From Candidatus Saccharimonadota bacterium (GTDB lineage Bacteria > Patescibacteriota > Saccharimonadia > Saccharimonadales > UBA4665): a stretch of 7,104 bases of DNA. The notes under the pieces are model-generated. The model was not told the DNA's origin. It saw nothing but the letters and a program-made list of their open reading frames with translations, and ran no database searches. The stretch covers positions 1 to 7,104 of the forward strand of contig JAQGGU010000030.1 in NCBI GenBank assembly GCA_028289265.1. The letters run 5' to 3'. Shown piece by piece: positions 5,735 to 7,104 of this stretch. A program made the translations under genes and the position numbers. Each line of letters opens with the position of its first letter. Positions within the stretch are counted from its first letter, which is position 1.

Positions 5735-5949
5735 ACTATATTTGTCTTTTCCCTTAAGCGTTTATGCCTACCCTTACAATAAGCGTAACATTTTTGCGAA
5801 CACGCGTAAATAAGCCTTTCGCTTATCAATGGCTACAGCACAACCATACGGACATACTCATATCACCCCTAGTATGCGAATCATCCGGCGGCGATATTAT
5901 TCACGCCCGTGGAATCATGACTCATAAGTACCGAGTCAGCTGCAGATGA
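5735..5949 (-). promoter_or_regulatory. Non-coding parAB upstream region with clustered TAAGCG motifs
   Basis: This 215-base gap lies between the parA start and the kelch gene stop. It holds TTAAGCG (5754-5760), ATAAGCG (5779-5785) and a perfect 6-bp inverted repeat, ATAAGC-ctttc-GCTTAT (5810-5826), whose right arm is an inverted ATAAGCG. A weak promoter is possible on the minus strand: TTTACG (5805-5810), 17 bases, then TACGCT (5782-5787). Its -35 sequence and spacing match the LCP promoter, but its -10 is poor. No canonical parS (TGTTTCACGTGAAACA) is present; the closest element is a gapped dyad, ATTCACG-cc-CGTGGAAT (5899-5915). A 61-codon plus-strand reading frame here has no supporting signals. 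Confidence 0.45.
5918..5938 (-). terminator. Hairpin after the kelch gene, possible terminator
   Basis: TGACTC (5918-5923) and GAGTCA (5933-5938) form a perfect 6-bp inverted repeat with a 9-base loop, starting 11 bases past the kelch protein stop on the minus strand. No T tract follows, so it is at best a weak intrinsic terminator or an RNA-end stabiliser. Confidence 0.3.
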
Positions 5950-7104
5950 TTAGGTTGCGTTGAAGCATGTATCGAGTGGACTAAGGCCCTCATTCTCCTG
6001 GAGAGTCTTACCTAATTTTAGGCGAATATCCGGGTCGGGATGACCACGGAGATAGTTAATGGATATATCGCTCAGGTACGCTTTGGTGCCGTCTACATCT
6101 GCATACACACCTGTGGCGATATCATCCAACACTATCGATAAGAGTACATAGCGTGCCGCGGGGACACTGGTGGTACACGTCGTGAGGGTAGAGATATTAA
6201 GCGGGTTATCCTGCGTGCCAAACACACCGTTTATCCCCGCCGCGCGGTACGTGATTGCCGCAGCTCCTCCAGGAACCGAGCCATTATACGCAACACCGGA
6301 TACACTCATCGGCGAGCCCAGGTCTATGACTTTCGAGTACCTGGCAATCCGGGCAATACTTTTAAGAGGAGCATACTCAACGGCCGCAGTCAGAGGCCCG
6401 GCGCTTGTCTTGCCTCCGGCAGAGTAAATAAATCCGTTATACGCAATGGCCGTATGGTCTTGGCGCGCCCCCGCAATCGGAGCCGCAGTATCCCACCAAC
6501 CTAATGTACCGTTGGCATGGATTGGCACGAACTGGACGTCGCTCGTTACCACATTGCCGTCGATTTCCCCGCCCATGACATACAGGTAGCCATTATGGAC
6601 TGTGGCGGCAAATTCCTGGCGCCCCACTATCATACTCGTCGTAACAGCCCATGTACCTACAGTCCCATCGGCATTGATTTTGGCGTATTGGACATCGGCT
6701 TTCAGAGTGGCAGTATTTGCATCGCCGCCGATGACGTAGAGATAGCCGTTATAGGTAACGGCCGGAAAGTCCTGTCGGGCGGTCGTGAAGCTCGTAGTTG
6801 CTTGCCAGGTGCCCAGCGTACCGTCGGCATTGATGGGGGCGTATTGGACGGCATTACTCATCCCGCCGCTGACTTTGCCACCCAGAATATACATGTAGCC
6901 GTTGTGGGCCATCGCTGGCGCATCTTGGCGCGCGGTCGTGAAGCTAGCGGTAGTTTGCCACGTTCCCAGCGTACCGTCAGGGTTAATTTGCGCGTATTGG
7001 ACGTCGTTATAGAAAACGTTAGCCGTAGTGTACGAACCACCTCCCAAAATGTACATATAGCCGTTGTAGGCGACGACCGAGTGACCACTGCGGGGGGTCG
7101 TGAA
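5950..7104 (-). CDS. Large secreted kelch-like beta-propeller repeat protein, C-terminal part (cut by window edge)
   Basis: The frame is open from the right edge to the stop at 5950-5952, giving 384 residues; the first internal Met (7056) lies mid-repeat and is not the start. The first 249 residues hold about five kelch-like units of 51-54 residues, each with a [FT]TTARQ-type opening, NGY[LM]Y[VI][IL]GG, DVQYA, and NADGTLGTW. The last unit is degenerate. Such units are single blades of a beta-propeller. A non-repeat C-terminal domain of about 135 residues follows: beta-rich, with RYSKVIDLG, ITYRAAG, ARYVLLSIVL and YLSDISINY, and possibly a jelly-roll-like fold. It ends in HPDPDIRLKLGKTLQ...PLDTCFNAT, a tail style I recall from Saccharibacteria surface proteins. 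There is no LPXTG motif or terminal membrane anchor. Export and surface binding or adhesion are inferred; any signal peptide lies outside the window. It is transcribed toward parA. Confidence 0.8.
   Translation of the reverse strand, partial: FTTPRSGHSVVAYNGYMYILGGGSYTTANVFYNDVQYAQINPDGTLGTWQTTASFTTARQDAPAMAHNGYMYILGGKVSGGMSNAVQYAPINADGTLGTWQATTSFTTARQDFPAVTYNGYLYVIGGDANTATLKADVQYAKINADGTVGTWAVTTSMIVGRQEFAATVHNGYLYVMGGEIDGNVVTSDVQFVPIHANGTLGWWDTAAPIAGARQDHTAIAYNGFIYSAGGKTSAGPLTAAVEYAPLKSIARIARYSKVIDLGSPMSVSGVAYNGSVPGGAAAITYRAAGINGVFGTQDNPLNISTLTTCTTSVPAARYVLLSIVLDDIATGVYADVDGTKAYLSDISINYLRGHPDPDIRLKLGKTLQENEGLSPLDTCFNAT
6358..7104 (-). repeat. Tandem kelch-type coding repeats, period about 153-162 bp
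   Basis: Unit boundaries on the minus strand are approximately 7104-6943 (54 residues), 6942-6790 (51), 6789-6634 (52), 6633-6478 (52) and 6477-6358 (40, degenerate). Nucleotide identity is high between the outer units. For example, CCCAGCGTACCGTC recurs in units 1 and 2, and blocks around GTATTGGAC recur in units 1 to 3. Identity falls toward the C-terminal unit. The array continues past the window edge. Confidence 0.8.

Noticed and set aside
5735..5740. TATAGT directly upstream of the parA start as a -10 box
   Set aside because: Transcription would then start inside parA, past the start codon fixed by the conserved ParA N-terminus.
5764..5949. 61-codon plus-strand reading frame filling the parA upstream region
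   Set aside because: It has no ribosome binding site or promoter, its composition looks random, and it runs through the repeat motifs expected to control parAB.
6858..7088. 76-codon minus-strand reading frame inside the kelch gene
   Set aside because: It is an out-of-frame shadow of the tandem repeats; the true frame carries the kelch motifs.

Overview
The window looks like chromosomal DNA from a Patescibacteria/CPR bacterium, most likely Candidatus Saccharibacteria (TM7) or a close relative. This rests on recalled family resemblance, not a search. The signs are an LCP protein with a long basic cytosolic tail, a companion polytopic membrane protein with no familiar family, a secreted kelch-like repeat protein of the 'NADGTLGTW...NGYLYVIGG' type with a '...GKT...PLDT' C-terminal tail, and compact gene packing. 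All genes read through with the standard bacterial code. No tRNA, rRNA, CRISPR array or insertion sequence was seen.

Layout from left to right. On the minus strand at 1-594 is the 5' part of an HtrA/DegP-like membrane-anchored serine protease, cut by the window edge before its catalytic serine. Positions 595-720 hold its leader and promoter plus the probable terminator of the next operon, built from overlapping inverted repeats. On the minus strand at 721-3163, an LCP (LytR-CpsA-Psr) glycopolymer transferase overlaps by 20 bases a 260-residue membrane protein of unknown function. Positions 3164-3366 form a divergent promoter region with two dyad symmetries. On the plus strand at 3367-4068 is a type I signal peptidase. 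Convergent with it on the minus strand at 4098-5734 is a tightly coupled parA-parB pair for chromosome segregation. Positions 5735-5949 are non-coding, with a cluster of TAAGCG motifs that probably serve parAB control. On the minus strand at 5950-7104 is the 3' part of a large secreted kelch-like beta-propeller protein whose beginning lies outside the window.

Functionally, most genes concern the cell envelope and export: signal peptidase removes signal peptides, HtrA does envelope quality control, LCP attaches glycopolymer to the wall, and the kelch protein is a likely export client displayed outside the cell. ParAB is the housekeeping exception. I see no defence island or clearly new multi-gene system. 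The items most worth a second look are the LCP-coupled orphan membrane protein, the repeated DNF/DGF motifs in the LCP tail, the near-identical kelch repeats, and the intergenic dyads and TAAGCG motifs.
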